From assembly GCA_022709775.1 (NCBI GenBank), contig JAKLIE010000065.1, positions 1-7,760 of the forward strand: 7,760 nt of DNA, in the 5' to 3' direction. Both the position numbers and the translations under genes were made by a program. The number at the start of each line of letters is the position of its first letter. Within the stretch, counting starts at the first letter, position 1. Positions 1 through 7,148 of the stretch are shown here, piece after piece. The stretch comes from Pseudomonadota bacterium (lineage in GTDB: Bacteria; Pseudomonadota; Gammaproteobacteria; Burkholderiales; Casimicrobiaceae). Under the pieces are notes generated by a model. That model was not told where the DNA came from. It made no database searches and saw only the letters and a program-made list of their open reading frames with translations.

Positions 1-446
1 TGGCGGACCTCGACGCCACGGTGGCGTACGCAAAGTCCACGGGCAAGGCCGACACGGCGCGGCTCGGCATCACCGGGTTCTGCTGGGGCGGGCGCATCGT
101 CCAGATGTACGCGGCGCACAACCCGAACGTCCGGGCCGCCGTCGCCTGGTACGGCCCGACCGCGCGCGCCTACGCGGCGGGGGACAAGACGGCGCTCGAC
201 GTCGCGCCGCAGATCAAGGGCGCGGTGCTCGGCCTGTACGGCGGGGCCGACGGCGGCATTCCGAACGACACGGTCGAGAAGATGTTCGCTGCGCTGAAGG
301 CCGCGGGCAACACGAAGTCGGCGTACACGATCTACCCGGACACGCCGCACGCGTTCCATGCCGACTACCGGCCGACCTACCGCAAGGACAAGGCCGAGGA
401 CGGCTGGAAGCGCGCGGTCGAGTGGTTCAGGCAGCACCTGGCCTGA
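1..446 (+). CDS. Dienelactone hydrolase family protein (C-terminal part, 5' end outside window)
   Basis: This is the 3' portion of an alpha/beta-hydrolase of the dienelactone hydrolase (carboxymethylenebutenolidase) family, which in characterised members opens the lactone ring of dienelactones during chloroaromatic degradation. The first complete codon is at 3, and the frame is open back to the window edge with no stop. Numbering from the GTG at 21, the catalytic triad is visible: nucleophile Cys21 in GFCWGG (codon 81-83), Asp77 in the YGGADGGIP turn, and His110 in TPHAFH. A YRPTY segment typical of the family C-terminus follows. About 147 residues are visible; family members run to about 240-290, so roughly the N-terminal 40-50% is missing, including any signal peptide. 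The Cys nucleophile separates it from Ser-type esterases. Many genomic paralogues have unknown substrates, so chloroaromatic degradation is not implied here. It ends 25 nt before a strong hairpin, suggesting the end of a transcript. Confidence 0.9.
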   Translation, partial: ADLDATVAYAKSTGKADTARLGITGFCWGGRIVQMYAAHNPNVRAAVAWYGPTARAYAAGDKTALDVAPQIKGAVLGLYGGADGGIPNDTVEKMFAALKAAGNTKSAYTIYPDTPHAFHADYRPTYRKDKAEDGWKRAVEWFRQHLA

Positions 447-470
447 CGTTCACGCGAGTCGTACCGCCGG

Positions 471-496
471 GACGGGCGGCCTGCGGGTCGCCCGTC
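471..496 (+). terminator. Hairpin after the dienelactone hydrolase gene, terminator-like
   Basis: Bases 471-481 pair with 486-496 to give an 11-bp stem (ten Watson-Crick pairs plus one G-U in RNA) closed by a TGCG tetraloop. It lies 25 nt past the TGA at 444-446 and upstream of the next promoter, where an intrinsic terminator is expected. No T-run follows, so it may act as a U-less terminator, as an RNA 3'-end stabiliser, or not at all. Confidence 0.5.
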
Positions 497-536
497 GCCG
501 CGACGCGAGCCGCCGCGGGGCCGCGCCGCCCGCGCC

Positions 537-545
537 TGATAAAAT
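537..545 (+). promoter_or_regulatory. Extended -10 promoter element for the cysNC-like gene
   Basis: TGATAAAAT combines an extended -10 TG (537-538), one spacer base, and TAAAAT (540-545), which matches the TATAAT consensus in 5 of 6 positions. It stands out as an A/T island in GC-rich spacer. No convincing -35 hexamer lies 16-18 bp upstream, as is usual for extended -10 promoters. Transcription would start near 552, giving a leader of about 57 nt before the ATG at 609. Confidence 0.5.
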
Positions 546-608
546 CGTGCCGATGCTTCGTGCGGGCGACGCCGTCCCGCGCTCCGTTCCCGTCCCCGGC
601 ACTCCTCG

Positions 609-2372
609 ATGGCTCGTGATCCGCTGACCGCGACGACGACGCTGTGCCTCGCCGGCCCCCCCGGGCACGGCAAGTCCCTGCTCGTGCGCCGGCTGCACGA
701 CGAGCCGGGCGATGCGCTGTCCGGAAAGCTCGGCACGACGACGTCGCGCGTGCACACGCCGCGGCGCCGGTGGCTCGCGGTCGATGCGCGGCACGAGTGC
801 GAGCTCCTGCGGGAGATCGTGGGCGACGGCATCGAATCGCCCGTCGCGCTCGTCGTCGTCGACGTGCGCGGAGCCGCGACGGCGCCGGTCGGCGCCACGC
901 TCGCGTTCCTGCGTCTGCTGGGGGTGCGCGACACGGTCGTCGCCGTGAACCGGATGGATCTCGTCGACTGGCGCGAGGACGACTACACGGTCGCGAGCGC
1001 GGCGCTCGTCGCCGCCATCGCGCCGCTCGGGTTGCGGTCCTGCGTGATCGTCCCGGTCAGCGCCGGGACCGGCGCCAACGTGCGCGTGCGCGCGGGCGCC
1101 TCGTGGTGGACCGGACCGACGCTCGTCGACGCGCTCGATGCGCTGCCGGCGCCGGCGCCGCGTGTCGGTGGGCCGCTCCGCCTGCCGGTGGACGACGTCG
1201 TCGCGGACGGCGAGCGCCGGATCGCCGTCGGGCGCGTGCTGTCGGGCACCGTCGCCGCGGGTCACGACGTGCTGATCCTGCCGGGCAACCGGCCGACGCA
1301 GGTCGCCGGGTTCGCAGGTGGCGACGCCTCGCGCGCGAGCGCCACGATCGGCGAGAGGGCAAGCGTGGAGCTCGCTCCCGGTGCGGTCGTCGAGCGGGGC
1401 GACGTCCTTTGCTCGCCCGACGCGCCCCCGAAGCTCACCTCGGTGTTCGACGCCGACGTCCGCTGGCTCGGGCGCGGCGAGCTGTCGACGGGGAGCGCGC
1501 TCACCGTCCTGATCGGCGCGCGCGAGGTCCATGCGCGCGTCGCATCGATCCACCACGTGCTCGACGCTTCGGGCGGCCATCGCACCGCGCTGGCGGTGCG
1601 CGACGGCGACGTGGCACGGCTCACGGTCCGCTGCGACGCGCCGGTCGCGGTCGACGACGCCAGGACGCTGCCGGCGGCCGGCCGCTTCCTGCTCGTCGAG
1701 GACGGCGAGATCGCCGGCGCGGGCCTGATCGACGCGTCGGGCTACCCGGACCAGCGCCGCACGCGGCCCGCATCGGGCGAGGTCGTGCCGGTGAGCCACC
1801 AGATCTCCGCCCTCCAGCGCGGCGCGCGAGCCGGGCACAGGGGCGCCGTGATCTGGCTCACGGGCCTGTCGGGCGCCGGCAAGTCGACGCTCGCGATCGC
1901 GCTGGAGCGGCGCCTGTTCGACCTCGGGTGGAGCGTCTACACGCTCGACGGCGACAACGTTCGCACCGGGCTCAACGCGGACCTGGGCTTCAAGCCCGAG
2001 GATCGCCAGGAGAACCTGCGCCGCGTCGGCGAAGTCGCCGCGCTCTTCGCCGATGCCGGCCTGGTCTGCGTGACGGCGTTCATCTCGCCCTACCGCGACG
2101 AGCGCGCGCGGGCGCGCGCCGCGGCGGGATCGCGCCCGTTCATCGAGGTGTGGGTGCGCTCGCCGCTCGAGGAGTGCGAGCGGCGCGACCCGAAGGGCCT
2201 CTACAGGAAGGCGCGCGCGGGGGCGCTGAAGGACTTCACGGGCATCGACAGCCCGTACGAGCCGCCCGACGCCGCCGACCTCGTGATCGACACGCAGCAG
2301 GAAGGCATCGAGGCGTGCACGCTGAAGCTCCTCGACTTCGTCGTCGAGCGCTGCCGCAACGCGGCGGGCTAG
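609..2372 (+). CDS. cysC: CysN-CysC type fusion: degenerate EF-Tu-like GTPase domain plus intact adenylylsulfate (APS) kinase
   Basis: The 587-residue product has two parts. Residues about 10-405 resemble CysN, the GTPase subunit of ATP sulfurylase: P-loop GPPGHGKS (16-23), G4 motif NRMD (114-117), a G5-like SAG at 151, then the two beta-barrel domains of the EF-Tu fold. Residues about 410-587 are an APS kinase, which phosphorylates adenylylsulfate to PAPS with ATP. It shows GLSGAGKST (419-427), DGDNVR (447-452), FISPYRDER (491-499, with the family serine at 493) and [13 protein letters not shown] (526-538). The kinase looks active. The GTPase domain does not look standard: only about 20 residues separate the P-loop from the GITID-equivalent GTTT (42-45), against about 70 in CysN, and the DTPGH motif reads DARHE (59-63). 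Fused CysNC/NodQ proteins are usually about 630-650 residues. The ATG at 609 has no clear Shine-Dalgarno but fits the promoter and the domain start. No cysD is adjacent. The APS kinase role is secure; ATP sulfurylase activity is doubtful. Confidence 0.87.
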   Translation: MARDPLTATTTLCLAGPPGHGKSLLVRRLHDEPGDALSGKLGTTTSRVHTPRRRWLAVDARHECELLREIVGDGIESPVALVVVDVRGAATAPVGATLAFLRLLGVRDTVVAVNRMDLVDWREDDYTVASAALVAAIAPLGLRSCVIVPVSAGTGANVRVRAGASWWTGPTLVDALDALPAPAPRVGGPLRLPVDDVVADGERRIAVGRVLSGTVAAGHDVLILPGNRPTQVAGFAGGDASRASATIGERASVELAPGAVVERGDVLCSPDAPPKLTSVFDADVRWLGRGELSTGSALTVLIGAREVHARVASIHHVLDASGGHRTALAVRDGDVARLTVRCDAPVAVDDARTLPAAGRFLLVEDGEIAGAGLIDASGYPDQRRTRPASGEVVPVSHQISALQRGARAGHRGAVIWLTGLSGAGKSTLAIALERRLFDLGWSVYTLDGDNVRTGLNADLGFKPEDRQENLRRVGEVAALFADAGLVCVTAFISPYRDERARARAAAGSRPFIEVWVRSPLEECERRDPKGLYRKARAGALKDFTGIDSPYEPPDAADLVIDTQQEGIEACTLKLLDFVVERCRNAAG

Positions 2373-2383
2373 GGCCCCCGTCG

Positions 2384-2398
2384 GCGATCGCGGATCGC
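2384..2398. terminator. Small hairpin in the 33-nt spacer between convergent genes
   Basis: GCGATC (2384-2389) and GATCGC (2393-2398) form a perfect 6-bp stem with a 3-nt loop. It sits between the stop of the cysNC-like gene (2370-2372) and the stop of the opposing AhpD-like gene (2406-2408). It could serve both directions, but the stem is short, no T-run flanks it, and GATCGC-type words are frequent here. Weak call. Confidence 0.2.
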
Positions 2399-2405
2399 GC
2401 TCGCG

Positions 2406-2990
2406 TCACGCCTTCGGCTTCGGCACGCGTCCCATCAGGTAGAACTCGGCGTTCGGCGGCATCGACAACAGGTTCGCCATCCGGTTCGACAGCGCGAAGA
2501 ACGCCGCGATCGCGCCGATGTCCCAGACGTCCTCGTCGGAGTAGCCGTGCGCGCGGACCGCCGCGTAGTCGGCGTCCTCGAGCGCCCCGCTGTCGGTCGC
2601 GACCTTCATCGCGAACGCGAGCATCGCCTTCTGCCGCGGCGTGATCTCGGCCTTGCGGTAGTTGACGGCGACCTGGTCGGCGATCCGCGGGTTCTTCGCG
2701 TAGATGCGCAGGATCGCCCCGTGCGCGACGACGCAGTAGGTGCAGTCGTTCGCGCCCGACGTCGCGACGACGATCATCTCGCGCTCGGCCTTCGTGAGGC
2801 CGCCTTCCTTCTCCATCAGCGCGTCGTGGAAGGCGAAGAACGCGCGGAACTCGTCGGGCCGGTGTGCGAGCGCCAGGAACACGTTCGGCACGAAGCCCGC
2901 CTTCTCCTGCACCGCGAGGACGCGCGCGCGGATGTCGTCCGGCAGTCCGTCGAGCGCCGGAACCGGCCACTTCGAGATCGGCAGGCTCAT
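2406..2990 (-). CDS. Peroxidase-related / carboxymuconolactone decarboxylase-like (AhpD-fold) protein
   Basis: The 194-residue protein belongs to the AhpD-like superfamily, whose members include the alkylhydroperoxidase AhpD and the uncharacterised 'peroxidase-related enzyme' group. The signature is ERE (69-71) followed by CTYCVVAH, giving Cys83, Cys86 and His90, the CxxCxxxH redox centre that in AhpD reduces peroxides with electrons from a dithiol partner. The rest is mostly helical, and a second segment (about 115-175, ITPRQKAML and the [20 protein letters not shown] stretch) matches the family's C-terminal half. No signal peptide or membrane segment is seen, so it is probably cytoplasmic. 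The ATG at 2988-2990 overlaps the yggX stop by 4 nt (ATGA). No Shine-Dalgarno precedes it, so translation is probably coupled to yggX. An upstream extension of the frame to 3242 lies antiparallel over yggX and is not needed. Family assignment is firm; the substrate and a true peroxidase role are unproven. Confidence 0.88.
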   Translation of the reverse strand: MSLPISKWPVPALDGLPDDIRARVLAVQEKAGFVPNVFLALAHRPDEFRAFFAFHDALMEKEGGLTKAEREMIVVATSGANDCTYCVVAHGAILRIYAKNPRIADQVAVNYRKAEITPRQKAMLAFAMKVATDSGALEDADYAAVRAHGYSDEDVWDIGAIAAFFALSNRMANLLSMPPNAEFYLMGRVPKPKA

Positions 2991-3259
2991 GGCGCGGGCG
3001 GCACGAATCCGGAAGGCATCTCCGCGCCGCCGCCGAAGAAGTGCTTCTCCATCTGCTCGGCGAGCCACTTGCGCGCGCGCGGGTCGGCGAGCGACAGGCG
3101 GTTCTCGTTGACGAGCATCGTCTGGTGCCGGATCCACTGCTGCCACGCTTCCTTCGAGACGTTCTCGTAGAGGCGCTTGCCGAGTTCGCCCGGGTAGGGC
3201 GGGAAGTCGAGGCCCTCGGCCTCGCGGCCGAGCTTGATGCATTTCACGGTTCGTGCCAT
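2987..3259 (-). CDS. yggX: Fe(2+)-trafficking / oxidative damage protection protein YggX
   Basis: The 90-residue protein matches YggX end to end: [35 protein letters not shown], then [16 protein letters not shown], then the [18 protein letters not shown] stretch. In Salmonella and E. coli YggX limits iron-driven oxidative damage and helps maintain Fe-S clusters; Cys7, important there, is present here at residue 7. It is a small soluble cytoplasmic protein of typical length (about 90). The ATG at 3257-3259 is preceded by AAGGA (plus-strand 3266-3270) at 6 nt. It lies 89 nt behind argA and overlaps the AhpD-like gene by 4 nt, so the three probably share a transcript. From memory, argA-yggX adjacency also occurs in other betaproteobacteria. 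Confidence 0.95.
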   Translation of the reverse strand: MARTVKCIKLGREAEGLDFPPYPGELGKRLYENVSKEAWQQWIRHQTMLVNENRLSLADPRARKWLAEQMEKHFFGGGAEMPSGFVPPAP

Positions 3260-3265
3260 GGCGGA

Positions 3266-3270
3266 TCCTT
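3266..3270 (-). promoter_or_regulatory. Shine-Dalgarno of yggX
   Basis: On the minus strand this reads AAGGA, 6 nt before the yggX ATG. It is the clearest ribosome binding site in the window and fixes the start at 3259. The rest of the argA-yggX spacer (3260-3348) shows only weak GC inverted repeats, such as 3301-3308 with 3334-3341 around a 25-nt loop. No promoter-like A/T island is seen there, which favours read-through from argA. Confidence 0.7.
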
Positions 3271-3348
3271 GGATGGCGGGCGATGAATGGGGGCCGGGTC
3301 GGCTGTCGCGTCGGGAGGCGCAGGGCCGCTCGCCGGCAGCCCGTCCGC

Positions 3349-4698
3349 TCAGAGCGGCTTGCGATAGACCTGGGACTTCCGCTGGAAATTGTAGAGCGCC
3401 TGCTTCTGCTTCGGCAGGTCGGCGATCGTCGCGACCCGGAAACCGCGCTCGAGGAACCATCCGGCGGTGCGGGTCGTCAGGACGAACAGCGCGCCGAGCT
3501 TGTGCTTGCGCGCGCGCGCCTCGATCTCCTGCATCAGCGCCTCGCCGTAGCCCTCGCGCCGGAAGTCCGGGTGCACCGCTAGCGCGGCCAGTTCGCCGAC
3601 GCGCTCCTCCGGGAACGCGTAGAGCGCGGCGCAGCCGATGATCTGGTTGTCGTATTCCGCGACGACGAAGCGTTCGATCTCGGTCTCCAGCCGCTCGCGC
3701 GAGCGGCGCACGAGCACGCCCTGCTCCTCGAGCGGCTCGATGATGGAGATGATGCCGAGCACGTCGTCGATGGTGGCGCTGCGCAGGTGCGCGAGCGGTG
3801 TCGAAGCGACCATCGTGCCTACGCCGTCGCGCGTGAAGAACTCGAGCAGCAGCGCGCCGTCCATGTGGCGCGACAGGAGGTGCGCACGCACGACGCCGTT
3901 GTCGCATGCGCGGATCGCGCACGGCAGGTAGTGGCGCACGTCGGGCGAGAGACTGGCCGGCTTCGCGAGCAGCGCCTCGGCGTCGCGCGTCGACAGGTCG
4001 GTCAGCAGGCGCTTGCGGCCGTTGCGCACGCCGTCGTTCTCCATCAGGAAGACGAGCTTGTGCGCCTTCAGGCGAACCGACACCTGCATGGCGACTTCCT
4101 CGAGCGCGAGATTGAAGAGCTCGCCTGTGGGCGAGTAGCCGAGCGGCGAGATCAGCACGATGTCGCCGTCGTCGAGCCGCTGCTGGATCGCCTGCGTGTC
4201 GATGCGGCGGACCTCGCCGGTCAGCATCATGTCGACGCCGTCGACGATGCCGATGGGCTTCGCCGTGATGTAGTTGCCCGAGGACACGCGGTTGTAGGCG
4301 CCCGCCATCGGCGAGTTGGACATCCCGAGCGAGAGCATCGCCTCGATGCGGCTGCGCGCCTGGCCCGCCGCCTCGAGCACGCAGTCCATCGTCTCTGCAT
4401 CGGTGATGCGCAGGCCGCCGTGGTAGCGGCTCGGTATGTTCTGCTGCGCGAGGATCGCGTCGATCTGCGGACGCATGCCGTGGACGACGACGAGCCGGAT
4501 GCCGAGGCTGTGCAGCAGGTTCAGGTCGTGGATGATGCCCAGGAACGCCTCGTCGGCGACGACCTCCCCGCCGAATGCGATCACGAAGGTCTTGCCGCGG
4601 AACGCGTGGACGTACGGCGCGGCCGCGCGGATCCATTGCACGAAGCCGCGCATCGTCGCGGAACGGGCGTCGGGCGGGGCGGCGGGTTCGCGGGCCAT
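3349..4698 (-). CDS. argA: Amino-acid N-acetyltransferase (N-acetylglutamate synthase) ArgA
   Basis: This enzyme acetylates L-glutamate with acetyl-CoA, the first step of arginine biosynthesis, in the cytoplasm. The 449 residues (from the start chosen here) have the classic two-domain ArgA layout. An amino-acid-kinase-like domain spans about 33-295 ([12 protein letters not shown] 34-45, [14 protein letters not shown] 61-74, [16 protein letters not shown] 141-156), the domain that in E. coli-type ArgA mediates arginine feedback inhibition. A GNAT acetyltransferase domain spans about 305-440 ([17 protein letters not shown] 373-389 with the RxxGxG acetyl-CoA loop 380-385, and FVLTTR 405-410). 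Similarity to E. coli ArgA (443 aa) is clear along the whole length. The frame is open to an ATG at 4752, but that lies upstream of the -10 box at 4720-4725, so I chose the ATG at 4696-4698. The ATG at 4651-4653 is also possible. Neither has a clear Shine-Dalgarno. It is the first gene of a probable operon with yggX and the AhpD-like gene. Confidence 0.95.
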   Translation of the reverse strand: MAREPAAPPDARSATMRGFVQWIRAAAPYVHAFRGKTFVIAFGGEVVADEAFLGIIHDLNLLHSLGIRLVVVHGMRPQIDAILAQQNIPSRYHGGLRITDAETMDCVLEAAGQARSRIEAMLSLGMSNSPMAGAYNRVSSGNYITAKPIGIVDGVDMMLTGEVRRIDTQAIQQRLDDGDIVLISPLGYSPTGELFNLALEEVAMQVSVRLKAHKLVFLMENDGVRNGRKRLLTDLSTRDAEALLAKPASLSPDVRHYLPCAIRACDNGVVRAHLLSRHMDGALLLEFFTRDGVGTMVASTPLAHLRSATIDDVLGIISIIEPLEEQGVLVRRSRERLETEIERFVVAEYDNQIIGCAALYAFPEERVGELAALAVHPDFRREGYGEALMQEIEARARKHKLGALFVLTTRTAGWFLERGFRVATIADLPKQKQALYNFQRKSQVYRKPL

Positions 4699-4719
4699 CG
4701 GAAGGGTCGGGGACGGCGG

Positions 4720-4725
4720 ATTATA
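4720..4725 (-). promoter_or_regulatory. Perfect -10 box for argA
   Basis: The minus strand reads TATAAT at 4725-4720, a 6/6 match in very GC-rich surroundings. No good TTGACA match lies 16-18 bp further upstream. Transcription would begin near 4713, only about 15 nt before the ATG at 4698 (about 60 nt before the alternative ATG at 4653). Confidence 0.6.
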
Positions 4726-4761
4726 GCGTCCGCGCGGCCGCGCGACGTCCACGCGGGCCGG

Positions 4762-4776
4762 CCGTCGGACCGACGG
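4762..4776. repeat. 15-nt palindrome between the divergent argA and uvrD promoters, possible operator
   Basis: CCGTCGG, a single A, then CCGACGG: a perfect 7+1+7 inverted repeat centred at 4769. It sits about 45-55 bp upstream of both predicted transcription starts. The central CGGACCG word recurs as a direct repeat at 4783-4789, 17 bp downstream. It does not resemble a LexA (CTGT-N8-ACAG) or ArgR box. A regulator site is an inference from symmetry and position; chance is possible at this GC content. Confidence 0.35.
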
Positions 4777-4804
4777 GGGAAGCGGACCGTCGCCGCCGCT
4801 CGCC

Positions 4805-4810
4805 TATAAT
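4805..4810 (+). promoter_or_regulatory. Perfect -10 box for uvrD
   Basis: TATAAT, 6/6, in the context CGCCTATAATCGGGCG. No clear -35 hexamer lies 16-18 bp upstream. The predicted start is near 4817, giving a leader of about 88 nt before the uvrD ATG. It is divergent from the argA -10 box, with the two boxes about 80 bp apart. Confidence 0.65.
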
Positions 4811-4837
4811 CGGGCGACCGGCGACGTGCGCGCCCGA

Positions 4838-4877
4838 CGCGCGGCGCGCGCCCCTACCGGCGCGGACGCGCCGCGCG
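4838..4877 (+). repeat. 11-bp inverted repeat in the uvrD leader
   Basis: Bases 4838-4848 pair perfectly with 4867-4877 (11 G-C pairs, 18-nt loop). The structure would form in the leader of the predicted uvrD transcript, ending 27 nt before the ATG. A second, smaller hairpin follows: GGGGC (4881-4885), loop ATG, GCCCC (4889-4893). No T-run follows either one. They may affect uvrD translation or attenuation, or be by-products of CG-rich sequence. Confidence 0.4.
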
Positions 4878-4904
4878 CACGGGGCATGGCCCCGCCGGCC
4901 CCCG

Positions 4905-7148
4905 ATGCCCACGCCGCTCCTCGCCAACCTCAATCCCGAACAGCTCGAGGCGGTCACGCTGCCCCACGGCTCGGCCCTCGTGCTGGCCGGCGCGGGCAGC
5001 GGCAAGACGCGCGTGCTGACGACGCGGATCGCGTGGCTGCTCGCGACCGGGCAGGCGTCGCCGCTGTCGGTGCTCGCGGTCACGTTCACGAACAAGGCGG
5101 CGCGCGAGATGCTGCTGCGACTGTCCGCGCTTACGCCGATGAGCGTGCGCGGCATGTGGATCGGCACGTTCCACGGGCTGTGCAACCGGATGCTGCGCGC
5201 GCACCACCGCGACGCGAACCTGCCGCAGCTCTTCCAGATTCTCGACACGGCCGACCAGCTCTCGCTGATCAAGCGCATGTACAAGGCCCACGGCCTCGAC
5301 GACGACCGTTTCCCGCCGAAGCAGCTCGGGTGGTTCATCGCCTCGGCGAAGGAGGCGGGACTGCGGCCGTCCGCCGTCGAGGCCGGCGACGAGTTCGCGC
5401 GGCGGCAGGTCGAGCACTACGCGCTCTACGAGGCGATGTGCCAGCGCGAAGGCGTCGTCGACTTCGCGGAGCTCCTGCTGCGCAGCTACGAGCTCCTCGC
5501 CGGCAACGAGTCGATCCGGACGCACTACCAGCGGCGCTTCTCGCATCTTCTGGTCGACGAGTTCCAGGACACGAACCTGCTGCAGTACCGGTGGCTGCAG
5601 TTGCTCGCCGGGACCGAGGCGGCCGTGTTCGCCGTCGGCGACGACGACCAGTCCATCTACGCGTTCCGGGGCGCGAACGCCGCGAACATGCAGCACTTCG
5701 AGCGGGACTTCGGGTCGCCCTCGCGCCCGGTCCGGCTGATCAAGCTCGAGCAGAACTACCGCTCCCACGGCCACATCCTCGATGCGGCGAACGCGCTGAT
5801 CCGTCACAACCGCACGCGGCTCGGCAAGGAACTGTGGACGAGCGACGGCAAGGGCGAGCCGGTGCGCGCGTTCGCCGCGCCGTCCGACCTCGACGAGGCG
5901 GCGTTCGTCGTCGACGTCGTCAAGGGCCTCACGGACGAGGGCATCCCGCTCTCCGAGGTGGCGCTGCTCTACCGCTCCAACGCACAGTCGCGCGTCCTCG
6001 AGCATGCGCTGTTCAACGCCGGGCTGCCCTACCGCGTCTACGGGGGAATGCGCTTCTTCGAGCGGGCCGAGGTCAAGCACGCGCTCGCGTACCTGCGTCT
6101 CGTCGCCTCGCCCGACGACGAGGGCGCGTTCCTGCGCGTCGTGAACTTTCCGCCGCGCGGCATCGGCGCTCGCTCGCTCGAGCAGCTTCAGGACGTCGCG
6201 CGCGGGCGCGGCACGACGCTGTGGCAGGCCGCGTGCAGCGGCGCGGTCGGCGGCAAGGCGGGGTCGAGCCTCGCGGCTTTCGTCGGCGCGATCGAGAAGC
6301 TGCGCAGCGAGACGCTCGCGTTGACGTTGCCCGAGGCGGTCCGCCACGTGATCGAGGGCTCGGGCCTCATGGCGCACTTCCGCGCCGAGAAGGACGGCGA
6401 GGACCGGGTCGACAACCTCGAGGAACTGGTCAACGCCGCGCAGGGCTTCGTGCGCGAGGCCGAGATCGCGAGCGACGCGCCGATGCTGACCGACCGCGTC
6501 GACGCGGACCTGCCCGCGCCCGCCGACGGGCAGGACGAAGGGGCGACCGATCCGCTCGCCGCGTTCCTCGCGCACGCCGCGCTCGAGGCGGGCGAGACGC
6601 AGGAAGCGGAAGGCAAGCCCGCGCTGCAGCTCATGACCGTCCACTCGGCGAAGGGCCTCGAGTTCCACACGGTGTTCGTCACCGGCCTCGAGGAGGGGCT
6701 CTTCCCGCACGAGAACAGCCTGAACGAAATGGACGGGCCCGAGGAGGAGCGGCGGCTCATGTACGTCGCGCTCACCCGGGCGCGGCGCAAGCTCTATCTC
6801 ACGCACGCGCAGACCCGCATGCTGCACGGCCAGACGCGCTACCACGTCGCGAGCCGGTTCTTCGACGAGATTCCGCGCGAGCTCGTGCACTGGCTCTCGC
6901 CGCAGCGCAAGCGCTTCGGCTCGATCGACGTCGACGAGGCCGAGTGGGGAGCGATCCGCGCCGCGCCGCAGGCCACCGCCGCCGCACCCTCGTGGCGGGT
7001 GGGCCAGAACGTGCGGCACGCCAAGTTCGGCACCGGCGTGATCGTCGACGCCGAGGGCCGCGGCAGCGACGCGCGCGTGCAGGTGAACTTCCGCGAGTCG
7101 GGGCTCAAGTGGCTCGCGCTGGAATACGCGAAGCTCGATCCCGCGTAA
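4905..7148 (+). CDS. uvrD: ATP-dependent 3'-5' DNA helicase UvrD (helicase II, SF1A)
   Basis: The 747-residue superfamily 1A helicase unwinds DNA in nucleotide excision and mismatch repair, releasing UvrC and post-incision fragments, and interacts with RNA polymerase. All motifs are visible: Q-motif Gln13 (LNPEQ), Walker A AGAGSGKT (28-35), Ia VTFTNKAA (59-66), Ib GTFH (87-90), II VDEFQDT (217-223), III VGDDDQSIYAFRGA (244-257), IV LEQNYRS (281-287), V TVHSAKGLEF (578-587), VI EEERRLMYVALTRA (613-626). The GGMRFFER segment and the HAALEAGE segment match UvrD rather than Rep. The C-terminal 51 residues (697-747), with VRHAKFGTG and KWLALEYAKLDP, form the Tudor-like domain that binds RNA polymerase in UvrD/PcrA. 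Length fits the family (E. coli 720). The ATG at 4905 aligns with the family N-terminus, but its upstream bases are pyrimidine-rich with no Shine-Dalgarno. The gene is divergent from argA and convergent with the oxidoreductase. Confidence 0.96.
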   Translation: MPTPLLANLNPEQLEAVTLPHGSALVLAGAGSGKTRVLTTRIAWLLATGQASPLSVLAVTFTNKAAREMLLRLSALTPMSVRGMWIGTFHGLCNRMLRAHHRDANLPQLFQILDTADQLSLIKRMYKAHGLDDDRFPPKQLGWFIASAKEAGLRPSAVEAGDEFARRQVEHYALYEAMCQREGVVDFAELLLRSYELLAGNESIRTHYQRRFSHLLVDEFQDTNLLQYRWLQLLAGTEAAVFAVGDDDQSIYAFRGANAANMQHFERDFGSPSRPVRLIKLEQNYRSHGHILDAANALIRHNRTRLGKELWTSDGKGEPVRAFAAPSDLDEAAFVVDVVKGLTDEGIPLSEVALLYRSNAQSRVLEHALFNAGLPYRVYGGMRFFERAEVKHALAYLRLVASPDDEGAFLRVVNFPPRGIGARSLEQLQDVARGRGTTLWQAACSGAVGGKAGSSLAAFVGAIEKLRSETLALTLPEAVRHVIEGSGLMAHFRAEKDGEDRVDNLEELVNAAQGFVREAEIASDAPMLTDRVDADLPAPADGQDEGATDPLAAFLAHAALEAGETQEAEGKPALQLMTVHSAKGLEFHTVFVTGLEEGLFPHENSLNEMDGPEEERRLMYVALTRARRKLYLTHAQTRMLHGQTRYHVASRFFDEIPRELVHWLSPQRKRFGSIDVDEAEWGAIRAAPQATAAAPSWRVGQNVRHAKFGTGVIVDAEGRGSDARVQVNFRESGLKWLALEYAKLDPA

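Noticed and set aside
450..1838. A 462-codon minus-strand open frame opposite the cysNC-like gene
   Set aside because: Low-complexity Arg/Asp/His-rich translation with no motif. It also spans the promoter and hairpin of the plus-strand gene.
644..2644. A 666-codon plus-strand open frame overlapping the cysNC-like gene
   Set aside because: Arg/Ala-rich composition typical of a shifted frame, no domain, and it runs over the opposing AhpD-like gene. The frame starting at 609 carries all CysN/CysC motifs.
2987..4636. A single long minus-strand frame joining the argA region to yggX
   Set aside because: Only its last 90 codons (from 3259) encode a protein I recognise (YggX). The upstream part is an out-of-frame reading of argA, so it is not a fusion.
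4762..4776. Palindrome as a LexA (SOS) box for uvrD
   Set aside because: It lacks the CTGT-N8-ACAG pattern of proteobacterial LexA sites, and no such site was seen in 4699-4904.
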